NCBI GenBank assembly: GCA_013339895.1
Contig: JABACO010000010.1
Coordinates: 7,516,201 to 7,580,200 of the forward strand
Length of the DNA: 64,000 nt
Reading direction: 5' to 3'
DNA from: Ephydatia muelleri
Taxonomy: Eukaryota > Porifera > Demospongiae > Spongillida > Spongillidae
Numbering within the stretch: position 1 is the stretch's first letter; every line of letters starts with the position of its first letter. The position numbers were made by a program, and so were the translations under genes. Under the pieces are notes generated by a model. That model did not search any database. It was not told where the DNA came from and saw only the letters and a program-made list of their open reading frames with translations. Shown in pieces: positions 1 to 12,500 of this stretch.

Positions 1-580
<580 letters not shown>

Positions 581-1157
581 AGATCATTTTAATCATCTCG
601 CAAATTCCTCAGTGCAATTACTGGTGCTTGTGTATCATGTAGTACTATTTTCTTTACATGTAATTTTAAATTCTTTTATCTTGCAAATTAACACCCACAA
701 TGTAGATAGAGTGCAACCCTGTTTACTGGCGTGTAAACTATGAAACTCATTACGTAACAGATGGTTAGATCTGCTAAGTACACCAACAGTTGCCATAAGA
801 TTAGGGTGAATGCCATTAAAAATACCGCTAATGTGCTTATTTGCGGAAGTGCTAATGTGCTTATTTCCGAGCCGCGACTGTATATAGCATGCAGTCAGTA
901 CATACCACATATGTGACCCAAACCAACACACTTGCCAAGGAGGGATGCATGCATATAGATCTGTGTACAACATTGTAATGCTAAATATCTGCATCCTTTC
1001 CCCCTCAAAATAAGTATTTTGTTTCTGAACATGCAGGTAACCAACCACACAAGAGCTGCCGTCAAAGGTTGTGAAGACATATCAAAGGCATTTGTGATTG
1101 GAAGGTAAGCAGAAGGCCTGACTGATCAGTAATGTGGTTCATTAACATGGATGGCAG
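581..1157. other. AT-rich spacer, no gene recognised
   Basis: Only short ORFs without splice context or recognisable motifs. It ends in the polypyrimidine-poor acceptor of the decayed gene that follows. Confidence 0.5.
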
Positions 1158-1743
1158 GACTTTCAAGAGCTTTGCAACACCTTATCTGCTGAAGTGCCAA
1201 TTCATCCTGACACTATACACCAGAACGTTAAGGTGTAAGTAGTACTGAGAACTGTTACTGATTATGTTTTCTATTAGGCAAAGCAATGGATTGATGTCAA
1301 TACCTGCAGGAGGTTACGAAAAGAGTCATGTTACACCATACATGCACTGTATGGTATACCATGTACCAGAGTGCATTAGGCAGTATGGTAATCTACGAAC
1401 AGTTTCAGGCCAAGGTGTGTATATATCAATTGATGGTGATTCTGAATGGAAACTGCAGTGCAATTTTTTTATATGCTTAGGTGTTGAAAATCACAATGAC
1501 GATGCAAAGAGGGTGTACTTCTCTAGCAATAAATGGAATGCCAGGATTGACTGCTTATGAAAGTATGCTACATTGAAAAGGCATTACACCAAGCACAATG
1601 ATGAATACTGGCTCCATGGAGGCATTCAGGCTGTAAGAAGATCTTGGAGGAGTACAACACAACCAGATACCTGCACCACTCCTCCCTCATCCTCATCATC
1701 TAGCACCACCTCTCCTTCCTCCTCCACCTGCACACACACATAA
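1158..1743 (+). pseudogene. Decayed spliced gene of a multi-copy, transposase-like family
   Basis: Three exons join in frame: 1158-1234 (donor GTAAGT), 1278-1414 and 1481-1743. The product contains HVTPYMHCMVYHVPE, then across the last junction a SGQGVENHNDDAKRVYF stretch and a basic SNKW segment, and ends in a Ser/Pro/Thr-rich tail. The frame is open from 1481 to a TAA at 1741-1743 except for one TGA at 1558-1560. The phase-correct introns show that this was a real spliced gene; the TGA marks it as a pseudogene or a truncated product. The His-rich segment followed by GQG-x-E-x-x-N is laid out like the C-terminal part of the minus-strand gene at 19718-22800, so a transposon origin is likely, but I cannot name the family. 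The 5' part is missing or unrecognised. Confidence 0.55.
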
Positions 1744-2316
1744 TGTATTGTGTGCGTTTGTACTGTTGTCTCATTAATTAGATATTTAATGCTTATGGGT
1801 TCTTCACATCATTTCTGATTGACTGATAACATTGCTTAGCGAAATTAGCATTTGGGGAGGATCCCCAGATCCACAGTGTAGTTACACAAGTAAAAATATT
1901 CTCTATGAGAAACTTGGTGGGATATAGAACTTAAAGGCAAAGGTGGTGTACAAAAGGAAGGGAACAAGGGTAGTATGAACACATGAATAACGTAATGCCT
2001 TACAATGTGTGCTACAGTCTAAATATAGGACTACTCCATTTTTCCTTATCATTAACCCTTTTCCCCTTGCTTTTGATATCACTATTGCCTCATAGTTACT
2101 ATTGACCAAAGATAGTCGACCCTAATCGTATGCACATTAGGGCATTTCTAACAATACAGATACACATCTGATCCCTATAAGCTCCCACAAGAAGTACCAG
2201 TACCTGTATATACATGTAGTCCCGTGATTGCATAATGCACGCCCATATCACACCACGTACAAATGTAGTAAGAGTAGGTAGCTTTGTGTACATGTATGAC
2301 ACACCATTGAGTGGCC
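1744..2316. other. Intergenic, nothing recognised
   Basis: AT-rich sequence with short ORFs on both strands and no domain, repeat or RNA signature that I can see. Confidence 0.5.
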
Positions 2317-2527
2317 TTAACTTTTCGCTGAATGAGCATGTTCAGGACTCTGCCAATATCGTTGTCGTTTAGCAGCCCGTTCTATTTGAGGCTCTGGTTT
2401 GTAGCTTGCTTGAGGGTGATGCTGACCACCAACTTGATGTACCCAGACCCTCGTATATCTCCCTACGTAGCGTATACGCCGGTAGTGCAAGAAAGTTTGG
2501 CGGCCAAGTTTTTTGGTGTCCCCAGAA
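2317..2527 (-). CDS. Candidate 3'-terminal exon of an unrecognised minus-strand gene
   Basis: On the minus strand a good acceptor (T-rich tract then TTGCAG) is followed by an open frame to a stop at 2317. The encoded tail of about 69 residues is basic and aromatic (KKLGRQTFLHYRRIRYVGRY) and ends HAHSAKS. Nothing upstream could be joined in a compatible phase, so the rest of the gene is not identified. A 156-residue ORF on the opposite strand (2332-2802) overlaps it and has no better support. The call rests only on the splice site and composition. Confidence 0.25.
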
Positions 2528-2914
2528 CTGCAACAGAATGGATACAACAGATTAGGGACGCAACAGAACAGAACATGGGTTACGGTTATGAACTATTAGC
2601 GACAAGTTGCAAGGTGGAGGGGTGGTTAACGACCCCGATGGGCCTATCTAAGTTAACTTATGCTAGTACTATAACCAAAAGAACGAAAGCCACCTATATG
2701 ATTCCAGTTATTATTCTAACAACTATTAGGAAAACCATAGATACTTATGGGAAAACAACCTTTCTCGACTTTAGTCGGAGTACCGTAGGCCAATATGAAT
2801 AAACAGCTCGTACGATGGTCCTTGTGTACTGAAATCCAAAAGGAGCGCACCATCAAGAGAAGAACTGTTCACACGCCAGTAGATAGTAGGAACGTCAGTT
2901 GAGTCAGGACACAA

Positions 2915-4493
2915 CAGTGGCGGATACAGGGGGGGGGGGGGGGGGGGGGGGGGGTCGGTGGTGTCCGGACCCCCCCCAGACCTGATGATGAATGATTAAT
3001 ACTTTAATTCATTAGCGAAACCAACAAACAACATCCCACGTGATATTCATTGTTCTAGAGAGCGTTAAGCGTGTTCACTCGGGCTCGGAAAGTATCTTGA
3101 ATTACTTTTCAAAGAAAGCAAAAGGTAATTTATGCGTACAGGAATCGCGCGCCTGTCATGACTTCACCCACCCGATCGCATTACGTGAATGCAGCTGCGT
3201 GAATGCATGAGGGCCCACATGCACACACCACTTAGACTACTCCTCCCCCCCGCAGTCCTATTAGAAATCGATCCAACCCACCCCCCCCCCCCCCGTCCCC
3301 CTCCATTTCAGACTTACCTCGCTACGGGCCTGGAGTTTCTTTTTTATACTTCAGTTATTTATATTTTTTGACACATGCAGATATGGGTAAGACGCAAGAT
3401 GAGGATATTGTGCATGCCTATAACTTGATACACAGTGTCATCAGTGATATTGCAATTTTCAGAGAGAACATTGAAAAAGATTTCATGATTGGTTTATGGA
3501 TGCTAGCAGAATTGGTAGTGAGTTAGGCATAGTACTTACAGTTCCACTTCTATCTGGAAGACAGCAACACAGGGCTAATGCAGGTCCAGAAAATCCAGAT
3601 CCTGAAGTTTATTATAGAATTAATGTGGCAATACCATTCTTGGATCACATGGAACAAGAACTAAACAATAGTTTCATCGTGACAGTATGGTTGGCAGTCA
3701 CTTATTTTATCTAGTTCCAATATTAATAATTAATCACAGTGATTTACAAGATCTTGCAAAATGTTTGTTGTTTTGGGAACGTGATTTACCTAGTGCTTCA
3801 TCACTTCTATCTGAATTAAAACAGTGGCAACGTTTATGGAAACTAAATCTGAATCCCTTGATAACATCATTCCTGCAGATCTGGCACATTGTATCCATGC
3901 AGCTGATGAAGATGTTTTCCCCAACATGCGAGTACTATTAATTATTGCCTGCACTATACCTGTGTCGAGCTGTGAAGCAGAAAGGTCTTTTTCAGCATTG
4001 AGGCGTATTAAATCCTATTTACAAAGTACAATGAGTTCTGAGCGTTTTGCTGGATTAGCACTGATGCATTTGCATAGTGATGTTGATATTGAGGTGTGTG
4101 AAGCTTTTATCAGCAAACACAACAGAAAAATGTTTCAATCTTGTATTTTGTACCAATATACTGTTTTATTAGTTCATTCAGTGTCAAATGTGAAATGGCG
4201 ATAAATACGTATTTTAATTCCACAGCTATCTGCCATGATAGGAAAATAAGTCTGTTAAATAGGGATTACTCATTAATTTAGGATACGCAGTTTATGAGTT
4301 GCACTGAGAATAGAGTCCCCCAAACCGAACCACGCACAGTATTCGCCCCCCCTTTTCAAGTTTCTATAGAATGTCACCAATTATGTGCGGGATGACGATC
4401 CGTCAAAAGCTTCCTCCCGCACCCTCCCCCTATCAATTATTCATGTCGGACCCCCCCCCCCCCCCCCTTCCAGAATTCCCATATCCGCCCCTG
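2915..4493 (+). mobile_element. hAT DNA transposon, small and defective
   Basis: The element starts CAGTGGCGGATACAGG at 2915 and ends in the imperfect inverted match ATATCCGCCCCTG at 4493, the typical hAT terminal style. A G-run follows the 5' end and a C-run precedes the 3' end. The sequence CACAA directly abuts both ends (2910-2914 and 4494-4498), giving a 5-base duplication where hAT elements usually make 8. It carries the transposase remnant described separately. At 1.6 kb it is shorter than an autonomous hAT element. Confidence 0.75.
3384..4204 (+). pseudogene. hAT transposase remnant (ZMYM-like type)
   Basis: Three overlapping reading frames give one family. The first part includes GIVLTVPLLSGRQQHRANAG and YYRINVAIPFLDHMEQELNN, typical of the ZMYM/52K-repressor-like hAT proteins. 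The C-terminal part (3824-4204) is the hAT dimerisation domain, with IPVSSCEAERSFSALRRIK followed by LQSTMSSERFAGLALMHLH. Single-base losses near 3488 and between the last two frames break the protein, and the N-terminal zinc fingers and the first catalytic acidic residue are absent. It cannot encode an active transposase. Confidence 0.8.
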
Positions 4494-4498
4494 CACAA

Positions 4499-5372
4499 GC
4501 ACATACGATATCGGCCCGTAACAATAACATAGTTTTAAAAAAACACCTCTGTCCGAAGGATAAATGGCAGGGGCACGAGTTACAATCTAACGCGTATGCA
4601 TGCGTATGGTTAGATCACTAAAATCGACGATAGCCTTAGTTTGGCAGGATTTATGTAAAAGCAATGACCTCACCTAACTTCCCTACCATACAGACGTACA
4701 ATTAATTAATTAAAAGGCGAAAACAATAATATACATTATAAATTAATTAGCTGTTTTAATAACGTGATAAATCTCTAAAGTGTCTGGTGAGTTTAACGGT
4801 TAAATCAGAATTTTTTAATTCCAATTCTAAGCCGAGTTATGCACTGATGTCCACAATTTCTGGACATGATACACGGGGCGACGACTTGTCGCATGCAACT
4901 CGAATGAATATGGGTAAAAGTTCCGTAATTTTTTAGTTTACTGATGGTTTGCGGAACATTTGTCCTTATTCATTTGAGTTGCATGCGACAAATCGGCAGG
5001 AAGTCGCCCCCGTGTATGCCGGCCTTTACACACTGTTACACATGTAGCAAAAACAATAGTTGCATACACGCACACATACACACACTTATAAGCGCTCCTA
5101 CACTTGTGGCAAAACATTATGACACTCTAATACCCACTTGCATACTCTCTTCATGTCAAACTGCATGATATAGAGCCCTCACTTGAGGCTGTACATAGGT
5201 GCGTGTGGCTACATGCACTGTCCCATAGGATTAGATATGCATACACTGTACATCATCATGTCCCCATACCACTACATGTGGCTATTGTTCCTTGATGAGA
5301 TTGTCAAAATATATTGACCAAAAGTGGGGTGGGAAAGGGAGGAGGGGGGGGGGGTATGGTATACAGAAGACT
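4499..5372. other. Spacer with a hairpin (4870-4926 / 4952-5016)
   Basis: Non-coding as far as I can see. It contains an imperfect inverted repeat: the arm at 4870-4926 (TACACGGGGCGAC at its outer end, GTCGCATGCAACTC in the middle) is matched in reverse at 4952-5016 around a 25-base loop. This is probably a small MITE, but no target duplication is clear. A G-run at about 5345-5354 precedes the assembly gap. Confidence 0.55.
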
Positions 5373-6372
5373 NNNNNNNNNNNNNNNNNNNNNNNNNNNN
5401 NNNNNNNNNNNNNNNNNNNNNNNNNNNNNNNNNNNNNNNNNNNNNNNNNNNNNNNNNNNNNNNNNNNNNNNNNNNNNNNNNNNNNNNNNNNNNNNNNNNN
5501 NNNNNNNNNNNNNNNNNNNNNNNNNNNNNNNNNNNNNNNNNNNNNNNNNNNNNNNNNNNNNNNNNNNNNNNNNNNNNNNNNNNNNNNNNNNNNNNNNNNN
5601 NNNNNNNNNNNNNNNNNNNNNNNNNNNNNNNNNNNNNNNNNNNNNNNNNNNNNNNNNNNNNNNNNNNNNNNNNNNNNNNNNNNNNNNNNNNNNNNNNNNN
5701 NNNNNNNNNNNNNNNNNNNNNNNNNNNNNNNNNNNNNNNNNNNNNNNNNNNNNNNNNNNNNNNNNNNNNNNNNNNNNNNNNNNNNNNNNNNNNNNNNNNN
5801 NNNNNNNNNNNNNNNNNNNNNNNNNNNNNNNNNNNNNNNNNNNNNNNNNNNNNNNNNNNNNNNNNNNNNNNNNNNNNNNNNNNNNNNNNNNNNNNNNNNN
5901 NNNNNNNNNNNNNNNNNNNNNNNNNNNNNNNNNNNNNNNNNNNNNNNNNNNNNNNNNNNNNNNNNNNNNNNNNNNNNNNNNNNNNNNNNNNNNNNNNNNN
6001 NNNNNNNNNNNNNNNNNNNNNNNNNNNNNNNNNNNNNNNNNNNNNNNNNNNNNNNNNNNNNNNNNNNNNNNNNNNNNNNNNNNNNNNNNNNNNNNNNNNN
6101 NNNNNNNNNNNNNNNNNNNNNNNNNNNNNNNNNNNNNNNNNNNNNNNNNNNNNNNNNNNNNNNNNNNNNNNNNNNNNNNNNNNNNNNNNNNNNNNNNNNN
6201 NNNNNNNNNNNNNNNNNNNNNNNNNNNNNNNNNNNNNNNNNNNNNNNNNNNNNNNNNNNNNNNNNNNNNNNNNNNNNNNNNNNNNNNNNNNNNNNNNNNN
6301 NNNNNNNNNNNNNNNNNNNNNNNNNNNNNNNNNNNNNNNNNNNNNNNNNNNNNNNNNNNNNNNNNNNNNNNN
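5373..6372. other. Assembly gap, 1000 N
   Basis: Exactly 1000 undetermined bases, a round number suggesting a placeholder. The first bases after it (6373-6378) are the last six bases of an EGF exon with its donor, so the gap cuts into EGF array A. The true number of missing exons, and gene A's start, are unknown. Confidence 0.97.
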
Positions 6373-9300
6373 GCGATGGTAAGTGGTTTAAACCCTGATT
6401 AGAGATAATTCAAGCATCCTCTTTAGACATCAATGAATGCAGCACTAACAAGGCAACTGCTCTCAAATATGCACAAACACGGATGGAAGTATGTTTGCTC
6501 GTGTCAATCTGGTTATCTGTTGGGAGCTGATAGAAAAACTTGCAATGGTAAGTCTGGTTTTAACCCTGATTAGAGATTATTCAAGCATCCTATGCTCTTT
6601 AGACATCGACGAATGCAGCACTAACAAAGGCAACTGCTCTCAATTATGCACGAACACGGTCGGAAGTTATTTTTGCTCGTGTCAATCTGGCTATCTGTTG
6701 GGAGCCAATAACCAATCATGCAATGGTAAGTCTGGTTTGATCCCTTATTAGAGATTATTCAAGCATCCAATGCTCTTTAGACATCGATTGAATGCAGCAC
6801 TAACAAAGGCAACTGCTCTCAAATATGCACAAACACGGATGGAAGTTATGTTTGCTCATGTCAATCTGGTTATCTGTTGGAAGCTGATAGCAAAACATGC
6901 GATGGTAAGTGGTGTTGTAAACCCTGATTAGAGATTATTCAAGCATCCTATGCTCTTTAGACATCAATGAATGCAGCACTAACAAAGGCAACTGCTCTCA
7001 AATATGCACAAACACGGATGGAAGTTATGTTTGCTCATGTCAATCTGGCTATCTGTTGGGAGCTGATAGGAAAACTTGCAATGGTAAGTCTGGTTTTAAC
7101 CCTGATTAGAGATTATTCAAGCATCCTCTTTAGATATAAATGAATGCAGCAGTAACAAAGGCAACTGCTCTCAAATATGCACAAACACGGATGGAAGCTA
7201 TGTTTGCTCATGTCAATCTGGTTATCTGTTGGGAGCTGATAGCAAAACATGCGATGGTCAGTCTGGTTTTAACCCTGATTAGAGATTATTCAAGCATCCT
7301 ATGCTCTTTAGACATCGATGAATGCAGCACTAACAAAGGCAACTGCTCTCAATTATGCACAAACACGGATGGAAGCTATGTTTGCTCATGTCAATCTGGT
7401 TATCTGTTAGGAGCTGATAGCAAAACATGCATTGGTAAGTCTGGTTTTAGCCCCTGATTAGAGATTATTCAAGAATCCTTATTAGACATCAATGAATGCA
7501 GCGCTAACAAAGGCAACTGCTCTCAAATATGCACAAACACGGATGGAAGTTATGTTTGCTCATGTCAATCTGGTTATCTGTTGGGAGTGCTGATAACAAA
7601 ACATGCAATGGTAAGTCTGGTTTGAACCCTGATTGGAGATTATTCAAGCATCCTATACTCTTTAGACATTAATGAATGCAGCACTAACAAAAGCAACTGC
7701 TCTCAAATATGCACAAACACGGATGGAAGCTATGTTTGTTCATGTCAATCTGGTTATCTGTTGGGAGCTGACAGCAAAACATGCGATGGTAAGTCTGGTT
7801 TTAACCCTGATTAGAGATTATTCAAGCATCCTCTGTAGACATCAATGAATGCAGAACTAACAAAGGCAACTGCTCTCAAATATGCACAAACACGGATGGA
7901 AGTTATGTTTGCTCGTGTCAATCTGGTTATCTGTTGGGAGCTGATAGCAAAACATGCAATGGTAAGTCTGGTTTTAACCCTGATTAGAGATTATTCAAGC
8001 ATCCTATGCTCTTTAGACATCGATGAATGCAGCACTAACAAGGCAACTGCTCTCAAATATGCACTAACACGGATGGAAGTTATGTTTGCTCATGTCAATC
8101 TGGCTATCTGTTGGGAGCTGATAGCAAAACATGCAATGGTAAGTCTGGTTTTAGCCCTGATTAGAGATTATTCAAGCATTCCTATGCTCTTTAGACATTA
8201 ATGAATGCAGCACTAACAAAGGCAATTGCTCTCAAATATGCACAAACACGGATGGAAGCTATGTTTGCTCATGTCAATCTGGTTATCTGTTGGGAGCTGA
8301 TAGCAAAACATGCAATGGAAGTCTGGTTTTGAACCCTGATTACCTCAACCATCCTATGCTCTTTAGACATCAATGAATGCAGCACTAACAAAGGCAACTG
8401 CTCTCAAATATGCACAAACACGGATGGAAGTTATGTTTGCCTCATGTCAATCTGGCTATCTGTTGGGAGCCAATAACCAATCATGCAATGGTAAGTCTGG
8501 TTCTTACCCTGATTAGAGATTATTCAAGCATCCTATGCTCTTTAGACATCAATGAATGCAGCACTAACAAAGGCAACTGCTCTCAAATATGCACAAACAC
8601 GGATGGAAGCTATGTTTGCTCATGTCAATCTGGTTATCTGTTGGGAGCTGATAGCAAAACATGCGATGGTGAGTCTGGTTTTAACCCTGATTAGAGATTA
8701 TTCAAGCATCCTATGCTCTTTAGACATCGATGAATGCAGCACTAACAAAGGCAATTGCTCTCAAATATGCACAAACACGGATGGAAGTTATGTTTGCTCT
8801 TGTCAATCTGGCTATCTGTTGGGAGCTGATAGCAAAACATGCAATGGTAAGTCTGATTTTAACCCTGATTAGAGATTATTCAAGCATTCTATGCTCTTTA
8901 GACATCAATGAATGCAGCACTAACAAAGGCAATTGCTCTCAAATATGCACAAACACGGATGGAAGTTATGTTTGCTCGTGTCAATCTGGTTATCTGTTGG
9001 GAGCTGATAGCAAAACATGCAATGGTAAGTCTGGTTTGAACCCTAATTAGAGATTATTCAAGCATCCTATGTTCTTTAGACATCAATGAATGCAGCACTA
9101 ACAAAGGCAACTGCTCTCAAATATGCACAAACACGGAGGGAAGTTATGTTTGCTCTTGTCTATCTGGCTATCTTTTGGGAGCTGATAGCAAAACATGCAA
9201 TGGTAAGTCTGGTTTGAACCCTGATTAGAGATTATTCAAGCATCCTATGCTCTTCAGACATCAATGAATGCAGCACTAACAAAGGCAACTGCTCTCAAAT

Positions 9301-9558
9301 ATGCACAAACACGGATGGAAGTTATGTTTGCTCATGTCAATCTGGTTATCTGTTGGGAGCTGATAGCAAAACATGCAATGGTATGTCTGATTTTAACCCT
9401 TATTAGAGATTATTCAAGCATCCATTGCTCTTTAGACATCGATGAATGCAGCACTAACAAAGGCAACTGCTCTCATATATGCACAAACACGGACGGAAGT
9501 TATGCTTGCTCGTGTCTACGTGGTTATCTGTTGGAAGCCAATAACCAATCATGCGATG
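6373..9558 (+). repeat. EGF exon array A: 18 tandem exon-intron units of about 177 bases
   Basis: Each unit is a 123-base phase-1/phase-1 exon encoding one calcium-binding EGF module (D-I-[DN]-E-C-S-T-N-K-G-N-C start, six Cys) plus an intron of about 54 bases beginning GTAAGTCTGG. Exons: 6427-6547, 6603-6725, 6781-6904, 6961-7083, 7134-7256, 7312-7434, 7486-7610, 7666-7788, 7839-7961, 8017-8138, 8195-8317, 8367-8490, 8546-8668, 8724-8846, 8902-9024, 9080-9202, 9258-9380, 9436-9558. Five have a length that breaks frame: the first (-2), third (+1), seventh (+2), tenth (-1) and twelfth (+1). The eleventh has lost its donor GT (GAAGT). The C-x-[DN]-x4-[FY]-x-C-x-C pattern for Asp/Asn hydroxylation is present in each. 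The array begins inside the gap. Confidence 0.92.
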
Positions 9559-12500
9559 GTAAAAGAAAATATTTTACAATTGAAGGTTTTCAGCCTGTAA
9601 AAAACGTAGTGCCTCCTGTTTGGCCTGGTATTTGGAGCAATGAAATATCAACCATGAGGAAATAGCCATTTAAGTGACATTGAATTATATAATTTAAACC
9701 TATACCAGACATCCTACACTGAGCTGTTAATGAATGACATTAATGGTCACTCTAAAACAAACGATAACTCATAATATTGAACATCTAAATTTTCCATTCC
9801 TAGACATTAATGAGTGCACAATGAATAATGGCAACTGTTCACAAATCTGCACTAACACCAATGGAACTTACATGTGTTCATGTAACTCAACTTATCAACT
9901 GAATGCTGACCTCAGGACATGCAGATGTGAGTCAACCATATTTTCATGTTTAGATATCCTTAATTTACTTTTTGCCAGTTATTGGAGTGTGTGCTATGCC
10001 GAATGGAAACTGTTCAGACATATGTACAGACCAGAACGGATCAGCCATATGTTTATGTACTTCAGGTTATCGTCTTGGAACAGACAATAAAACATGTTCC
10101 GGTGAGAAAAATGATAGATATTGTACCGTTGATTTATGGTTGATATGTTTCAGATATAAATGAATGCAACACAAGTAATGGAAACTGTTCTGATTTGTGC
10201 AATAATACCAATGGAAGTTACATGTGCTCGTGTAAAACTGGATTTGTCCTATCTGCAAACAACAAAACATGTGTTGGTAAGAGCAATGTAAAGCAATTTT
10301 GTGCAGAGAGCTTAAATATTCAAGGTTGTCAAACAGTTACAAGAATGATGTTAAGAGCTATCCTTGCCCGTAAAACCATGGCATTTACTTCTGTTTGGTC
10401 CACACATAATTTCTTCTTGTCTGGCACTGGAAACACTAATGCATGACAATGTTTTCTTTGCACTATATGTACAAAGGTGCTCTCAACAAGTCTTTATTTT
10501 AGTTAAATTCACTATCTCCTTTTCAACAGACATCGATGAGTGCCAGATGAACAATGGAAACTGCTCCCATTTCTGCACCAACACCAATGGAAGCTTCACT
10601 TGCTCATGTAGGATTGGATTTGCATTGAGTGGTGATAACAAAACTTGCACTGGTAAGTCTCTCAAGTCAAGTATGAATACCAATCAACTCATTCTCATTG
10701 TTACAGATATTAATGAGTGCTTGTCCAATAATGGAAGTTGTTCTCAGACTTGTACTAATACCAATGGAAGCTATATCTGTTCATGTCAACTTGGTTATGT
10801 ATTAAGTGTGAATAACAGGACATGCATTGGTAAGTTTATCTAGCAAATGTGTGACGGCTCATTCACACTTTACACCAATTAGACATTAATGAATGTTTAT
10901 CCAACAATGGAAATTGCTCTCAAATCTGCACTAACATGAATGGTAGCTATGCCTGCTCATGTCTAGTTGGTTTCAGGATGGATAATGGGTTTTGTAATGG
11001 TAAGTCTCATTTGAGCCCAACAAGAATATTCATTGTACCCTTTCAAATTTAACAGACATTAATGAGTGCAACAGCACCAATGGTGGCTGTTCACAGTTCT
11101 GTAATAACACTAATGGAAGCTACATCTGCTCCTGCAGGGCAGGTTATCGGCTTGACGTAGGTGGTACAAAATGCACACGTAAGTCTCTTAGCTTTGTTCA
11201 TATAGTGTATTGGTCAGCTGGATAGATTGTCTGATAAATGATTCGAGAGGTTGATGGAGACGTAGAAGTCATGGCAATGCTGGGAATGTATTGCCATCCT
11301 GTAGAGTTAAATTTTTATTTAGTTATTCTTTTTGTGGAACGTTATCTAAATGTGCTGCTGATATCAAATGAGTATTTAATGCCCTAGTGTCAACGTGGGC
11401 TGCTATAGGCCCATGCAGCTGCTATGCAATTCCCAAGGCTGTGAATTTTGCTGAGATAGCTCTTACACTGCCTGCTTAACAATGCTGATGCTGAAAGAGT
11501 TTCATGAAAAATAATTAGTGATATTCTGAGAAAAAAATAGAAGGTTACATGTGTGTTTGGGTGGGTGTAAAGGCATCACAGGACTCTGTGGTGCCACAAG
11601 CTTGACTATTCTGGATGTCTGCATTCAAAATCAAAGCCATAAGGTCCTTCATCAGATATTCTGACCAATGATGTTCTACGTGTTCCTCAATCTTATATTA
11701 TTCACATACCAATGTCAGGTAGAAATAAATATTTGGCAGTACACTTGCAGCTGTTCAAAATTAATTGTGACTATGCCATTAGAAATAACAATGATTAGCC
11801 AAAAGGTGAAAATAATTTCACTACTGCAATACATTGTTAAGACATGAAATTATGATTAAAGATTGGAACTACCTGAAGTGATTTAGCATCTCACCTACAA
11901 TGTATCAAAGATTTCCTTGTTAAAAGGCTGTGTACTTTGCACATACAGCCTTTTACATTGAAACAATCAAGAATAGGAATAGATGTTCAAAAATCCTCAT
12001 TTCTACTCACATACTTGCAAACATCCACCACAGGTTATCTTCCATTTGTGGCTTTGGGAGGAACTGTTGCAGTATTGAAAGGCACTGATGATGGATATTC
12101 AAATCCAATTTATTCAAACCAGGGTATCCCCTTTGGAACATCAATTCAGTATCAAGCATATGTACGTACTATGCAATTTGAGTAGATGTGTTTGACAACA
12201 TTATACAACACTATAGGTGGGTGCCAATGGTATCATATCGTTTGGAGCAGGGTATACATCAAACAATCCACAACTCTTCCCCACCACCAATGCTGTTACC
12301 AGAAATGCATATGTTGTTGCCCCATTCTGGAGTGACAATGACCTACGATTAGCCGGCAATGTCACCTACCAAGTCTTTACCAGCCAATTGGCCGATGTCA
12401 ATGCATTCATTTCAGATACAACAGGAACTAATTTCACTGGAACATGGATGTTAGTGGCACAATGGAATGGTGCACACCCCTTTCCCCATGGAAGTATTCC

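Noticed and set aside
1558-1560. TGA read as selenocysteine
   Set aside because: No selenoprotein family match and no SECIS-like hairpin seen; decay is simpler.
2332-2802. 156-residue plus-strand ORF
   Set aside because: No recognised motif, and it overlaps a minus-strand exon candidate with a good acceptor.
2800-2880. Upstream exon for the candidate minus-strand gene at 2317-2527
   Set aside because: A protein-like stretch follows a TTTCAG acceptor, but no donor gives a phase that fits the terminal exon.
5292-6402. ORFs of about 350-370 codons
   Set aside because: They run through the N gap and have no real sequence.
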